DNA from: Bacteroidia bacterium
GTDB taxonomy: Bacteria > Bacteroidota > Bacteroidia > Bacteroidales > Prolixibacteraceae
Assembly: GCA_026391655.1 (NCBI GenBank)
Contig: JAPLDR010000017.1
Location: forward strand, 36,915-100,914
Length of the DNA stretch: 64,000 nucleotides
Direction of reading: 5' to 3'
Shown here: in pieces, positions 53,924 through 63,226 of the stretch
How the letters are laid out: each line of letters opens with the position of its first letter
How positions within the stretch are numbered: the stretch's first letter is position 1
Translations under genes and position numbers: made by a program
Notes under the pieces: model-generated
What the model was told of the DNA's origin: nothing
Seen by the model: the letters and a program-made list of their open reading frames with translations, nothing else
The model's database searches: none

Positions 53924-54123
53924 TTAAGGGTTTATTAAAAAACAGCTGCCCTCACGATGGTATAGATCATTGTCGCTCATTTGCTGATAGGTTGCAATTA
54001 AAGATCCAAACCGTTTGTAGAAAGGGAATGAATCGGGGTGACTTGAATTGATATAGATGTGTTTATATCCCTTTTGCGTATGAATTGTGTTCTGCCTCTT
54101 CGTTGTTGCAGGCAGATTATCTT
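53924..54123 (-). pseudogene. Possible acetyltransferase (GNAT) C-terminal remnant
   Basis: On the minus strand a frame of about 65 codons, ending at 53924-53926, encodes KGYKHIYINSSHPDSFPFY and KRFGSLIATYQQMSDND. This resembles the last strand-helix-strand part of GNAT acetyltransferases ('GY..iyI.S...s..FY.r.G'). No start or acetyl-CoA loop is present. It directly abuts the 3' end of the ABC ATPase gene on the same strand. The assignment is pattern recognition only; it may be chance coding-like sequence. Confidence 0.35.
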
Positions 54124-54809
54124 ACATTAAAATAATTCTCCAGTTCATCCAGCGTCTCGGCATTCGTATTCTTGTCTTTTACAATAATACCATTCTCGAT
54201 CAGCAATATCCGGCTGCAAATATCGGTAACATGTTTTAAATCGTGACTTGAAATGATGATCGTAACACCATCGTCATTCATTTTTTTCAACTTCGATTTA
54301 AGCCACGATTGTGAACTGGGATCAAGATTTGCAAAAGGTTCATCGAGAATCAGGATTTCAGGTTTAGAGAGCATGGAAGCCAATATCCCGACTTTGTTTT
54401 TATTACCGGACGAAAGTTCACGGATATATTTCTTCGCCGTGATATCTTCGGCATAAAAGGACGCATTCTCTGTTAAAAAGGCTTTTATATCGGCACTGTT
54501 TAATCCATGCAATTTCCCGATAAACTCCAGGAATTCCATGGGTGTCAGGAAGGGGATTAAGAATCCTTCATTTAAATACGAACCTGTATAATTCTTCCAG
54601 TCATCTGTCTTCGAAACCAGTTGATCTTTTGATTGAACCGTTCCAGTAGATGGTTTGATTAAATCTAGAATCAAACTAAGCATTGTCGTTTTTCCGGCTC
54701 CGTTGTTTCCGACTATTCCGACAAGTTCGAGTGCATTAATGGTGAGATCGTCGATTGAAAGAACAATCTTTTTCCCGTAAGCCTTCTTAAGGTTATTAAT
54801 TTTTATCAT
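54117..54809 (-). CDS. ABC transporter ATP-binding protein (partner of DUF5687 permease)
   Basis: 230 residues, complete ABC ATPase: GIVGNNGAGKTTMLSL (Walker A, about residues 33-48), a Q-loop region near TGSYLNEGF, IRELSSGNKNKVGILASML (signature, SSGNKNK variant of LSGGQ), EILILDEPFANLDPSSQ (Walker B/D-loop) and IIISSHDLKH (switch His). It forms an operon with the upstream membrane protein (6-bp gap), which is translated first. The substrate is unknown. The compact size and exporter-type signature suggest export of a small molecule or lipid, or membrane maintenance. Confidence 0.88.
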   Translation of the reverse strand: MIKINNLKKAYGKKIVLSIDDLTINALELVGIVGNNGAGKTTMLSLILDLIKPSTGTVQSKDQLVSKTDDWKNYTGSYLNEGFLIPFLTPMEFLEFIGKLHGLNSADIKAFLTENASFYAEDITAKKYIRELSSGNKNKVGILASMLSKPEILILDEPFANLDPSSQSWLKSKLKKMNDDGVTIIISSHDLKHVTDICSRILLIENGIIVKDKNTNAETLDELENYFNVR

Positions 54810-54815
54810 TTCGTT

Positions 54816-56279
54816 TTAAATTTGTCTGAAACCTACAGCCATTTTATATTTCCTTTTTACAAATTGTCTGGCCACCATTTGTAACAGGTATTTGTTGAAT
54901 ACAATCGCAACAGCCCCTAAAAGTCCCAAGGTAAAAATGCTATATTGCGGTAAATCAAAATATTTAAACAATAAATAAACGATTACAGGAAAACCCGCGA
55001 CCGGAATTACCGATAAAAATTGTGTGAATCCCGTTCCCTGGTAATTCATAAACTGACTTCTTCCCAAATCAATGCGCGAGGTATTGTAAGTACAGAATAG
55101 CAACAAAATGATTGATGATATCCCGACATTATACAACAGCATAGCTGCATTAATAAAGGCAATTTTATAACTTATAATGGCATATGGTAAAGTAATCATG
55201 AAGCAGAAAAGACTTGTAACTGCAAAAAGTAAATATTTCGACTTAACGTAATTGAAAGGAGAGATCTTGTTTGCAATATAACTGTCAAAGTAAGAGCTTT
55301 CCCATGAAAATGAATACTGACCGTAAGTAATTCCAAAGGCAGATGTCAGGAAAAATCCTACGAAAATCAGAATCAGGTAATTGTCAATATTCCGATTCTG
55401 ATAGAATATAAATCCATAGGCCAAAAATATCGTACTGACGTATAACAGCGATTTAGGCCTTTTATTCCGTAGGATCATTTTTATTTCGGTCCTTATTAAA
55501 TTCCCGATTTCTCCATAACGGGTTAAAAAAGAGAGGCTGCCCGCATTTGTTCGCTGACTTGTTTGTGTGTCCTCGATATAAGCATTCTTTTTGAGCAGGG
55601 AATACCCAAGATAATAGGAAATAGCAGCAATTATTAAGGGAATTATGACAAGAGATTGGGTATAGGCTATCCGAAATAAACCGCGGGAAAAGTATCTTGA
55701 AAATGGAATAACCCTGGTTTTATCCAAATAAATGATCAGTCCTACAATTGCCAATAAAAACAGGATGAATAACGGTCGTTTTGAGAAGTATTTCTTCAAT
55801 GAAAAATTCAGAAAGTTATTCGTGGCAACCAATGAAAACACCGTAATGAACCAGGCTAAACAAAATAAAGGGGTCTCAGTGACGCAAATTACCTTTACAA
55901 AAAAAGGGAGGATTAATAGTAAGGCAACAAGATTAATAAAGTCGGGAACACTCTTTATTAACGGATAATGCAACAATTTGCTCTTTTTAACAGGAAGCGT
56001 AAGGTAGGGTTGAATAGATAAAGTGGGAACTTGCTGTACTAAAAACCGAAAGATCAGGTCGAATGCAAAGTAATAAAACAGAAGTCGTGTAAATGTTTCA
56101 ACAACATCCGTACTTGCGAATATTTTCTTCAGAATTACATCGGCAAAGTATGCGATAAAAACAATATTCAGTAACAGATAGATTCCTAAAATTCCCAATA
56201 CGATATTAAGCCAGATGCTCTTTTGCCAAAACGGAGATCGTATTTTTTCTTTCCATTGATGAATCAATAACTCTATCAT
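54816..56279 (-). CDS. DUF5687-type ABC transporter membrane subunit
   Basis: 487 residues with about 10-12 hydrophobic spans (for example SIWLNIVLGILGIYLLLNIVF, VALLLILPFFVKVI, LFILFLLAIVGLII, AVTSLFCFMITLPYAII, IFTLGLLGAVAIVF). It opens LIHQWKEKIRSPFWQKS and carries PYLTLPVKKSKLLHYPLIKS, both features of the Bacteroidota DUF5687 family (name from memory), which always pairs with a small ABC ATPase as here. It is probably the permease of an ABC-2-like exporter of unknown substrate. The upstream 375 bp (56280-56655) contain an inverted repeat element and no supported gene. Confidence 0.8.
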   Translation of the reverse strand: MIELLIHQWKEKIRSPFWQKSIWLNIVLGILGIYLLLNIVFIAYFADVILKKIFASTDVVETFTRLLFYYFAFDLIFRFLVQQVPTLSIQPYLTLPVKKSKLLHYPLIKSVPDFINLVALLLILPFFVKVICVTETPLFCLAWFITVFSLVATNNFLNFSLKKYFSKRPLFILFLLAIVGLIIYLDKTRVIPFSRYFSRGLFRIAYTQSLVIIPLIIAAISYYLGYSLLKKNAYIEDTQTSQRTNAGSLSFLTRYGEIGNLIRTEIKMILRNKRPKSLLYVSTIFLAYGFIFYQNRNIDNYLILIFVGFFLTSAFGITYGQYSFSWESSYFDSYIANKISPFNYVKSKYLLFAVTSLFCFMITLPYAIISYKIAFINAAMLLYNVGISSIILLLFCTYNTSRIDLGRSQFMNYQGTGFTQFLSVIPVAGFPVIVYLLFKYFDLPQYSIFTLGLLGAVAIVFNKYLLQMVARQFVKRKYKMAVGFRQI

Positions 56280-56462
56280 TCTAATCAGGATTTGTTTATG
56301 GATGCAAACTCAAAGGAAATAATAAAAAATAGATTTGCAATAATAAATGACATTATTCAACCAAATATTTATTTGGGAAATGCAAACATCCTTTTACCTA
56401 AGTTAAATGCTCCTGAAATGATTGATTGTTTTATCCTTTGTGAACAAATTGGCAAATCATTT

Positions 56463-56612
56463 CTTTTCCGATGCGTCAATTTTGCGGCGCATAGAGCGTG
56501 CGTTTTTTTTTTTTTCTTTCTTGATGCGCCGCATTGTTATCGATTCGTTGACCGTGGGTTGCACTCCCTTCGGTCGTTTACCCACGGTTATTCACATTTA
56601 ACCCCTCCGGGG
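56463..56612 (-). repeat. Inverted relative of the composite dispersed repeat
   Basis: Read on the minus strand it contains CCCCGGAGGGGTTAAATG, GACCGAAGGGAGTGCAACC between CGTGGGT and ACCCACG, and a GCGGCGCATC...ATGCGCCGC pair around a long A tract. This is the same order as copy B at 52757-52935. Confidence 0.6.
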
Positions 56613-56655
56613 TATTGATCGCACATGGAATTAGTTATGATGATGTTATTATTTT

Positions 56656-57213
56656 TCAAACTTTTGGAAGCCAGTTTTTATCAAACTTTCTTGCCCAAAA
56701 CCCGATATTCCCATAGTTAACTGTTACCGTATTTCCTTCGCGGTCGTCGCTTGCGAAATTGTCGATAATTAAACAGAAGGCGATCAACAGATCAACGTCA
56801 CACTCTTTATCGGCAATAATTTTATAATTGTCACCTGCAAACCATGTTACAGATTGCTTATCCCAAAATGCAACCTGACTATTATTTTTGAAGATCGAAT
56901 ATTTTCTCCCTTTATGTCCATAAATGTCGTAGGTGTCGGAACCATTGTGACATTGATAATGCAATTTCCAAAATGATATGGTCCTGAATTCTATGATATT
57001 ACTATCCCAACGCGTAATATCGTATTTTGCTTTAATCCCCGAAAACCTTTTATTAATTTTCAATTTTGCTTTTACGGTACCAATTTCAAAAAGGTCAATG
57101 ACTGGCAATAACTTAAAAAGCTCTTTTGAAGCAACATGTGTCTGCTGACCATTGATGAAGATTTGATATTTGTCACCAATTGATATTTTCTTCTGATTAA
57201 TGTCTATTTCCAT
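56656..57213 (-). CDS. Tubby-like/LURP-one-related beta-barrel protein
   Basis: 185 residues, cytoplasmic (no signal). Regular short strands (ISIGDKYQIFINGQQTHVASK, RTISFWKLHYQCHNGSDTYDI, YSIFKNNSQVAFWDKQSVTW, NYKIIADKECDVDLLIAF in parts) and a final hydrophobic helix region LLIAFCLIIDNF resemble the tubby C-terminal/LURP-one fold found in small bacterial proteins. Such proteins may bind phospholipids; nothing specific is known here. It stands alone on the minus strand with about 200 bp upstream that show no other gene. Confidence 0.55.
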   Translation of the reverse strand: MEIDINQKKISIGDKYQIFINGQQTHVASKELFKLLPVIDLFEIGTVKAKLKINKRFSGIKAKYDITRWDSNIIEFRTISFWKLHYQCHNGSDTYDIYGHKGRKYSIFKNNSQVAFWDKQSVTWFAGDNYKIIADKECDVDLLIAFCLIIDNFASDDREGNTVTVNYGNIGFWARKFDKNWLPKV

Positions 57214-57418
57214 TGCGATAGGTGTTTATGGTTGTTACTCACTCATTGATAAACGCGAAGAAACTTTCTTAATGCCTGTTGACTTTACTGATGATAGCCA
57301 GTTGCCAGTTTAATCCATGTAAACTTACATAGATTTCCACGATTCCAAATCATTAAACGGGCATTATTTCAAAGATATTATGGATTCGAATGTAATATTT
57401 TGTGAAACTCTTTAATTG

Positions 57419-57874
57419 TTATTGCCTCAGGAAGTCAAATCCCCCTTTTCTTAAGTTTATTCCATATTCGAGGTATGCTTTTAGACAGGCCAGAAAATTT
57501 GCCCAACCTTCTGTGTTTCCCATTAACCATTTGATCCCTTCTTCATCATTATTTTTACTCTTTTCGGTTATTGTCATTAGGGTAGAGTTGTCTTCCCGGG
57601 GTGTAAGTGTCATTTCGACTAAAAGTTCCTGATCGCCAACAGTCCAATAATAGGAAATGTATTTGTCCTGCACTATCTTACCAACCCTGATTGGAATATC
57701 AATATCAAATTCCGGGAAATTCCAAATGAGATTATTCCCTTCTTCCATTCGTCCCGTACTTTTCGAAATGAAATAGTTGCTCATTTTTTGCTGGTCAACA
57801 ATTGCTTCAAAAACTTCTGCAGATGTTTTTTGAATTTGAAGTGCTGTTTTGATTTCAAGTGTTTGTGGTGTCAT
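57419..57874 (-). CDS. SRPBCC/AHSA1-domain protein
   Basis: 151 residues. The helix-grip fold of the AHSA1 branch is recognisable: IQKTSAEVFEAIVDQQKMSNYF near the start, GRMEEGNNLIWNFPEFDIDIPIRVG (cut), YYWTVGDQELLVEMTLTPRE, TMITEKSK-like strand (LMTITEKSK) and the C-terminal helix GWANFLACLKAYLEYGI. The family binds small hydrophobic ligands or acts as stress-related accessory; specific ligand unknown. It is a single gene; the DNA before its start holds GGGCGAACAC repeats. Confidence 0.82.
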   Translation of the reverse strand: MTPQTLEIKTALQIQKTSAEVFEAIVDQQKMSNYFISKSTGRMEEGNNLIWNFPEFDIDIPIRVGKIVQDKYISYYWTVGDQELLVEMTLTPREDNSTLMTITEKSKNNDEEGIKWLMGNTEGWANFLACLKAYLEYGINLRKGGFDFLRQ

Positions 57875-57903
57875 ATTTATTTGTTTTCATGTTGTTATCT
57901 ACC

Positions 57904-57983
57904 TGGGGGCAAATACATAGGGAACAATCCGGGGGCGAATAGTAGGGCGAACACATAGGGCGAACACGTAGGTTCGCCCGTAC
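57904..57983. repeat. GGGCGAACAC(A/G)TAG short tandem/inverted repeat
   Basis: GGGGGCAAATACATAGGG, GGGGGCGAATAGTAGGG and two copies of GGGCGAACACRTAGG in succession, then the inverted TAGGTTCGCCC. It is a short palindrome-forming repeat between two minus-strand genes. Confidence 0.65.
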
Positions 57984-58007
57984 TATATGGAGGCAATGCC
58001 ATCTTAT

Positions 58008-58745
58008 TCATTCCGTATCCTTTAGCGTCAGGGAAGCAAGAACAAGCAGTCCGAATATATATCCCGTAAGGATTCCAAAATCAACAAATGTGTCTGTAAT
58101 CTTATATTCCGGTTTGATAATTTCGTTAATGATATTCACTGCATAATGAAGCGGCAAACACTTGCCAATGATTTGTGCCCAAACAGGAAGTCCGCCTGGT
58201 TCGATGATGAGTCCGGTCAAAAAAACGGATGGAAGAATGATGAGCGGAATAAACGGTAAAACATGTGCTTCCTGTTTGGCAAAAGTAGAAATAAAAATTC
58301 CCAGCATAACCGAAACAATGGCAAGCAGCCAGATGACAATGAACATCAATACCACAGTTTTGGTGTCGTAACTAAGTTTGAAAAGCCAGATAGATTCTGT
58401 CAGAACAGAGATTGCCTGTACAGTAGCAAGACCGAAGTATCCGAGTGTATATCCTCCAATAATCGAAGTTTTTGAAAATCCACCGATCATCATTCGCTCC
58501 AAAGTTCCCCTGGTTCGTTCCTGAACGAGAAGTATCGCGCACAAAATAAAACTCAAAAAATGTACGATGAAGGCACAGATCGGGATTGTGAAACTTTTCA
58601 CATCGACCATGGGTGGAAATGTTTCGAACAAAAGTTTAAGAAAATAAATGATGATGAGTGGTCCAATGATCGAGAGGGCAAGAAAACGCCTGTCGCCTTT
58701 AAGCTGGGCCAGTACACGCTGCGCGATGATGAAGGTATGTCTCAT
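58008..58745 (-). CDS. ABC-2 type transporter permease
   Basis: 245 residues with six predicted spans (FLALSIIGPLIIIYFLKLLF, IPICAFIVHFLSFILCAILL, LVQERTRGTLERMM between spans, VLMFIVIWLLAIVSVMLGIF, FIPLIILPSVFLTGLII, FGILTGYIFGLLVLASL). RTRGTLERMMIGGFSK is the ABC-2 permease loop and VFLTGLIIEPGGLPVWAQ the late re-entrant segment. It overlaps the ATPase gene by 4 bp (58742-58745), which is upstream and translated first. The pair forms a typical DrrAB/NodIJ-like exporter of unknown substrate. Confidence 0.88.
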   Translation of the reverse strand: MRHTFIIAQRVLAQLKGDRRFLALSIIGPLIIIYFLKLLFETFPPMVDVKSFTIPICAFIVHFLSFILCAILLVQERTRGTLERMMIGGFSKTSIIGGYTLGYFGLATVQAISVLTESIWLFKLSYDTKTVVLMFIVIWLLAIVSVMLGIFISTFAKQEAHVLPFIPLIILPSVFLTGLIIEPGGLPVWAQIIGKCLPLHYAVNIINEIIKPEYKITDTFVDFGILTGYIFGLLVLASLTLKDTE

Positions 58746-59602
58746 GATTTCACCTCCTTCACTTTTTCATTCATGATAGAAAGAATAATGTCTTCAATAT
58801 TATCCGCATGAAGTTCTACCGATGAAATATTCTTTTCAAGGCCGAATTTTTTAAGTGCATCAGCGAGATTTTCTGCGGTAGAATCAATAACAGCGGTTTT
58901 TTCTTCATTGTTTACAATGATTTTCAATTTTGATTTCCCCCGTTGTAATATGTTTTGAGGCGTATCAACGGCAAGGATTTCACCGTTGCGCAGAATTGTT
59001 ACTTTATCGCAAAGCATTGCTTCATCCATCTGATGTGTGCTCACAAAAATGGTCACCCCACTCTGTGCCAGTTTTCGAAAGAGAATCCACATCTGCATTT
59101 TCAGATGTGGGTCAACAGCCGCAGTTGGCTCATCAAGGAAGATAATTTTTGGATTATGAATCAATGAACAACAGAAGGAAACTCTTTTTTTCATCCCTCC
59201 TGAAAAAGTTCTGACCGCATCATCCGCCCTTGATGTAAGTTCGGCAAATGAAAGGATATCATCCACTTTCCTTTGCAAATCGGGTACATCATGACCCTTT
59301 CCATAAAACAGGATGTTGTTGCGTGCGGAGAGGTCATCATACAAGGCAGGTGATTGTGGCATGTAGCCTATTTGCTTACGGAGTTTCCATTTGTCTTTGA
59401 GCGGATCGAGCCCAAGAACTTTAGTAAAACCGGAATTGGGACGCAATGATCCAACCAAAGCTTTTATAAGCGTGGTTTTTCCGGCTCCATTCGGACCAAC
59501 TAATCCATAAATTGTCCCTTCGGGAACATCGAGGCTCATATTATTGAGTGCACATATTTTCCCGTAATTTTTAGTGAGGTTTACAATTTCAATAGCATTC
59601 AC
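58742..59602 (-). CDS. ABC transporter ATP-binding protein (ABC-2 exporter)
   Basis: 286 residues: YGLVGPNGAGKTTLIKAL (Walker A, about residues 33-50), IGYMPQSPALYDDL (Q-loop), VRTFSGGMKKRVSFCCSLI (signature), KIIFLDEPTAAVDPHLK (Walker B) and IFVSTHQMDEAMLC (switch His). The C-terminal about 70 residues (KLKIIVNNEEKTAVIDS) form the small beta domain common in DrrA/CcmA-type exporters. The permease follows with a 4-bp overlap. The substrate is unknown; multidrug or lipid export is the usual role. Confidence 0.9.
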   Translation of the reverse strand: MNAIEIVNLTKNYGKICALNNMSLDVPEGTIYGLVGPNGAGKTTLIKALVGSLRPNSGFTKVLGLDPLKDKWKLRKQIGYMPQSPALYDDLSARNNILFYGKGHDVPDLQRKVDDILSFAELTSRADDAVRTFSGGMKKRVSFCCSLIHNPKIIFLDEPTAAVDPHLKMQMWILFRKLAQSGVTIFVSTHQMDEAMLCDKVTILRNGEILAVDTPQNILQRGKSKLKIIVNNEEKTAVIDSTAENLADALKKFGLEKNISSVELHADNIEDIILSIMNEKVKEVKS

Positions 59603-59828
59603 CCGAATAAATTTAGATTAACGTGCTTAAATTTTAATGCCCGATTCGTGTGGAACCCTTATAGATTTTATTTATCTCTTTTTGTGAACGAAAATCAATG
59701 AGGGTTTCATAAAGTAAAAGTACAAAAATGATTTTTACTTTTGTTCCCATTTATTTTTGTCTTTGTGAAAACCTACTTCCGGAATCATCTCTGAGCAACA
59801 TTTAAATTCTGCAGATTTTTTTTTGTAA

Positions 59829-62483
59829 CTAGATTGAGAACCAATAATTAAACTTGATCAGGAAAATATTGTTTGGAACTGCATTTGATAAACGGCTTAG
59901 TGCATTGTGAAGTGGTTCATTACCCGGATTTAGCCAATCGGTCCTTTCGTTCGACCATACCAAAAAGATTTGCGAACCGGGTTTATATTCCCATCGAAAT
60001 ACAAGGTTCGAACGGAACTGGTTAAAGTTAAAGTCGGGTTTTCTAAAACTGTAATCTACCATCTTATAAGTATCGCCATTTACAAGAACAGGATTAATGA
60101 TCTTAAAACGGTTGTTAAAATCATTGTCTCTTGCATTCGTAATCTCTTTAAAATTACTGTACTGACCCAGCGTTGCAAAAGGACTTCCATAATATTGAAT
60201 GGATATTTCGGGTGTAATATTATAATCGATCCGGAATGTTAATCCCAGTGTTTCCTGGTTCAGCTGACCAAGCAGATACCGGTTCTGGGAGTTATATACT
60301 TTTGTATCGACATATTGTAGTTTATCAACTTTGGTCGAATAATCGATGTTCATCGATAGAAGGAAGTTATTGGCGGGACGAACTGATATTCCGGCAGAAT
60401 ATTCATTGAAATTGTAGGAGTGCTCACCCGAAAAAGAGGCAGTAGTCGAAAAGTTTAGGTTCACTTTCTTCGACGCATCGGTTCGTATAGTGAAAGATTC
60501 CGTCCAGTTTGAAGGAGTGAGCATTGCATTCCCTCCGCGCAGAATCCGGTTATCAAGGGCTTCGTTCACATATCTCAGGTTGTTTGAAAGACTCCATTTG
60601 TTTTTAAATTCTGCATAGATATTTAATGCAAAATCGGAAGAGAGGTATTGCCTGCTAAAATCCCAGTTGTTACCTTGTGCCAATCCAATCGTGTAAGTAC
60701 GGAAAATAGATTTCGGTTTGTTTATAAAATAAGAGAGCATATTTTTCTGACGAATCAAATCGGCTGTTTGCAGATATCCAATATCATTCAGATCCAATCC
60801 CGGCGAACGCCACCCTATTTCCGTGGAATATTTCCATAATCCCTTGCTTCCTTTGCCTATTTTTATCCTACCTCCGTAACCTGAAAGAGAGGTTAAGGTA
60901 CTGTCGTAATTAAGATGACCGGCATCGGGTCGCTGATAATAGCGCGCTGACGAAAGCTGCAGATCGCGAATTGCATTCACATCACCCTGAATATCGCTTC
61001 CGATGACTTTTGCTTCGAGAAAGTATTCTTTTTCTTTCCAATAATGCATCAGATCCAATCCACCAGTATAAGCTCCTTTATTTAGAAAATTAAGATCGGG
61101 GTTGTTGATATTCCGGTTTACAGATGTGAAAATTCCTCCAAACATCGTGTTACTCTGATTGAAATCCTGCTGAATACGCACAACCGCATAACTTGTGAAT
61201 GGTTCAACACTTACCTTACGATCGCCCGAAGGAGAATTGATGGTTGCCTTTTCGTTTGCTGTAAAGCTTTGTAGCGCACCAACCGATAACCCTTTTGCAG
61301 TTTTACCGCTAAATTTAACTGCGCTTAATATCGTGGTATTATCGGGAGCCTTGATGTATTCCTGATCCTTTAGCGATGGTTGAAACGATGGTGAATGCCC
61401 TATACGCCGGCTATAAAATACACTCGCATCGTCCATATCAAAATTAAAGATGCTTTTCCCTTCAAGAAAGAAAGGGCGTTTTTCCTCGTAGAAAGTTTCA
61501 AAAGCAGTTAGATTCATCACGGAAGGATCCGATTCAACTTGTCCGAAATCGGGATTCACCGTCATATCTACCGTGAAATTACTTCCTATTCCAATCTTCG
61601 CATCCAATCCTATATTCCCCATAAACCGATGCCCGCTACTGGCAAATGGATTTCCGGGTTCTTTTCTGAATGTTTTTAATTCTCCGAGTGTATAAGGCAT
61701 CAGCTCGATGCGTTGCGATTTCTTTAATCCTTTTATTCCTCGCAGTTCTCCAAAAAGATAGAGTACCCCAGGTCCAGTTAATGATTGTTTTTCCCAATCA
61801 TTCTCTTCCTGCAAACGGTCAATCCACCTCCACACATGCATCCCCCATACCTGTTCGTCTTTGTTGCTGTATCGCAACTGACTCAACGGTATTTCCATTT
61901 CAGTTGTCCATGCTGAATCCTCATTAGCAACTTTGCCATACCACACCGCATTCCAATTCAAGTCCCACGCCATGGGATTGGTAAGAATTAAATCAAGTTT
62001 TTGCCCGGCGGCACTCATATCAAACTCAAAACCTGTACGATGATCGTGATAACTATCAAAAGTAATGCCCGTCATATCGCCAATCAATTCATCTCTTCTA
62101 CCCGCTTTACGAATAATCTTATTGGGTTCTTTGTCAATTGCCTTGATCGCCACATAAATATTTTTATCGTCGTACAAAATTTTCACAAAAGTAGGCTGAG
62201 ATGGTTTACCTCCTTCATTGGGGATAAACTGGGTGAAATCGCCAGCCCAGGTTCCTGTTTTCCAGCAGGCATCATCCAAAACACCATTGATGATTGGCTT
62301 AGGAGTACTTAACCTTTCGGTAGTATAAACTCTCAGCTCTTTCTTCGGAGGATTGGTTTTTATGGTATCGCCGCTTAAATCATTACCTGCGAATGAAAGT
62401 GCGGGACATAAAAATAATCCGGCGATAATAATAGCTGCCATATAAATGCCTTTAGATCTCATTGTTAAGTTTGAAATTCGCAT
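59829..62483 (-). CDS. DUF5916-type outer-membrane protein with N-terminal CBM9-like domain
   Basis: 884 residues with a signal peptide (IYMAAIIIAGLFLCPALSFAG, about residues 13-32); the second Met at about residue 8 is an alternative start. Residues about 50-235 look like a CBM9 domain (TPKPIINGVLDDACWKTGTW, FVKILYDDKNIYVAIKAIDKEP in parts, WTTEMEIPLSQLRY). The rest has the alternating aromatic pattern of an outer-membrane beta-barrel and ends FNYWFSI. DFGQVESDPSVMNLTAFETFYEEKRPFFLEG (cut) is the hallmark central motif of DUF5916 proteins. Function is unproven; suggested roles include surface glycan or peptide handling. Single gene, own promoter region upstream. Confidence 0.82.
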   Translation of the reverse strand: MRISNLTMRSKGIYMAAIIIAGLFLCPALSFAGNDLSGDTIKTNPPKKELRVYTTERLSTPKPIINGVLDDACWKTGTWAGDFTQFIPNEGGKPSQPTFVKILYDDKNIYVAIKAIDKEPNKIIRKAGRRDELIGDMTGITFDSYHDHRTGFEFDMSAAGQKLDLILTNPMAWDLNWNAVWYGKVANEDSAWTTEMEIPLSQLRYSNKDEQVWGMHVWRWIDRLQEENDWEKQSLTGPGVLYLFGELRGIKGLKKSQRIELMPYTLGELKTFRKEPGNPFASSGHRFMGNIGLDAKIGIGSNFTVDMTVNPDFGQVESDPSVMNLTAFETFYEEKRPFFLEGKSIFNFDMDDASVFYSRRIGHSPSFQPSLKDQEYIKAPDNTTILSAVKFSGKTAKGLSVGALQSFTANEKATINSPSGDRKVSVEPFTSYAVVRIQQDFNQSNTMFGGIFTSVNRNINNPDLNFLNKGAYTGGLDLMHYWKEKEYFLEAKVIGSDIQGDVNAIRDLQLSSARYYQRPDAGHLNYDSTLTSLSGYGGRIKIGKGSKGLWKYSTEIGWRSPGLDLNDIGYLQTADLIRQKNMLSYFINKPKSIFRTYTIGLAQGNNWDFSRQYLSSDFALNIYAEFKNKWSLSNNLRYVNEALDNRILRGGNAMLTPSNWTESFTIRTDASKKVNLNFSTTASFSGEHSYNFNEYSAGISVRPANNFLLSMNIDYSTKVDKLQYVDTKVYNSQNRYLLGQLNQETLGLTFRIDYNITPEISIQYYGSPFATLGQYSNFKEITNARDNDFNNRFKIINPVLVNGDTYKMVDYSFRKPDFNFNQFRSNLVFRWEYKPGSQIFLVWSNERTDWLNPGNEPLHNALSRLSNAVPNNIFLIKFNYWFSI

Positions 62484-62565
62484 GATTGAATAAGTCAGCA
62501 GTAAATAAAATAAGCACGCAAGATAGTATTTTGATTTTGGATGAAGGTTATGTAATCATTGGAAT

Positions 62566-63156
62566 TTATTTCAATCCCAGTTTTTTATTCTCTTTTAATA
62601 ATTCAATCGATTCATTCAGCCTTTTACGAATTGTTTCTTCCCCTTTGGCGTTTGTAATCCAAAGTATATAATGTCGCTTATAAGTAGGGGCGAGGTTATT
62701 GAAATTTATTAAAGCGGGCTCATTTTTGGCAAAATTCTCCACAATGAAACCGGGAATATCAAACTCTTTTGTTTCTTTTTCTTTAGCTCTTGTGATTTCC
62801 CATTCAACCTTTCCTGCCTTCAAATAACTATCAATTTTCTGAATGCCGATTTCTGTCATTTCGCCATTATTGATTAACTCAACCACTTTCTTCTTATTTA
62901 CCTCTGACCATTTTTTGATATTTGTTCTTGGCGTAAATTTCCGGACATATTTATCATCGTCAATCTTTTTTACAATGCTGTCAATCCACCCGAAACAAAG
63001 CGCCTGTTCCAATGCATCATTGTATTTTATAGAGGAAATATCCCGGTGTGTTTTGTAAAAGATCATCCATATACCTGGACTCTTATCATGATTCGTCAGC
63101 AGCCAGTTTCGAAAGGCTTGTTTACTGCTAAAATGGATAGATTCAAGTTCTTTCAT
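62566..63156 (-). CDS. YdeI/OmpD-associated-like protein
   Basis: 196 residues, cytoplasmic. Characteristic family segments: FSSKQAFRNWLLTNHDKSPGIW (in part), ALEQALCFGWIDSIVKKIDDDKY, FTPRTNIKKWSEVNKKKVVELI and a C-terminal helix region AKGEETIRKRLNESIELL. The family (YdeI-like, also called bacteriocin-protection-like) is widespread, and its biochemical role is not established. It lies 82 bp upstream of the DUF5916 gene on the same strand, with no sign that the functions are linked. Confidence 0.82.
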   Translation of the reverse strand: MKELESIHFSSKQAFRNWLLTNHDKSPGIWMIFYKTHRDISSIKYNDALEQALCFGWIDSIVKKIDDDKYVRKFTPRTNIKKWSEVNKKKVVELINNGEMTEIGIQKIDSYLKAGKVEWEITRAKEKETKEFDIPGFIVENFAKNEPALINFNNLAPTYKRHYILWITNAKGEETIRKRLNESIELLKENKKLGLK

Positions 63157-63226
63157 CCGTATTATTCTTCACGTAAATATACCTGGTTTTTCACAAACCA
63201 AATCATTAATGATCTTTAATTCTGTT

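Noticed and set aside
56292-56618. 108-codon plus-strand frame before the DUF5687 gene
   Set aside because: The second half runs through a dispersed palindromic repeat and a long T tract giving poly-Phe; no domain; likely chance.
57905-57983. CRISPR array at the GGGCGAACAC repeats
   Set aside because: Units are under 20 bp, uneven, partly inverted, without spacers of constant length or cas genes nearby.
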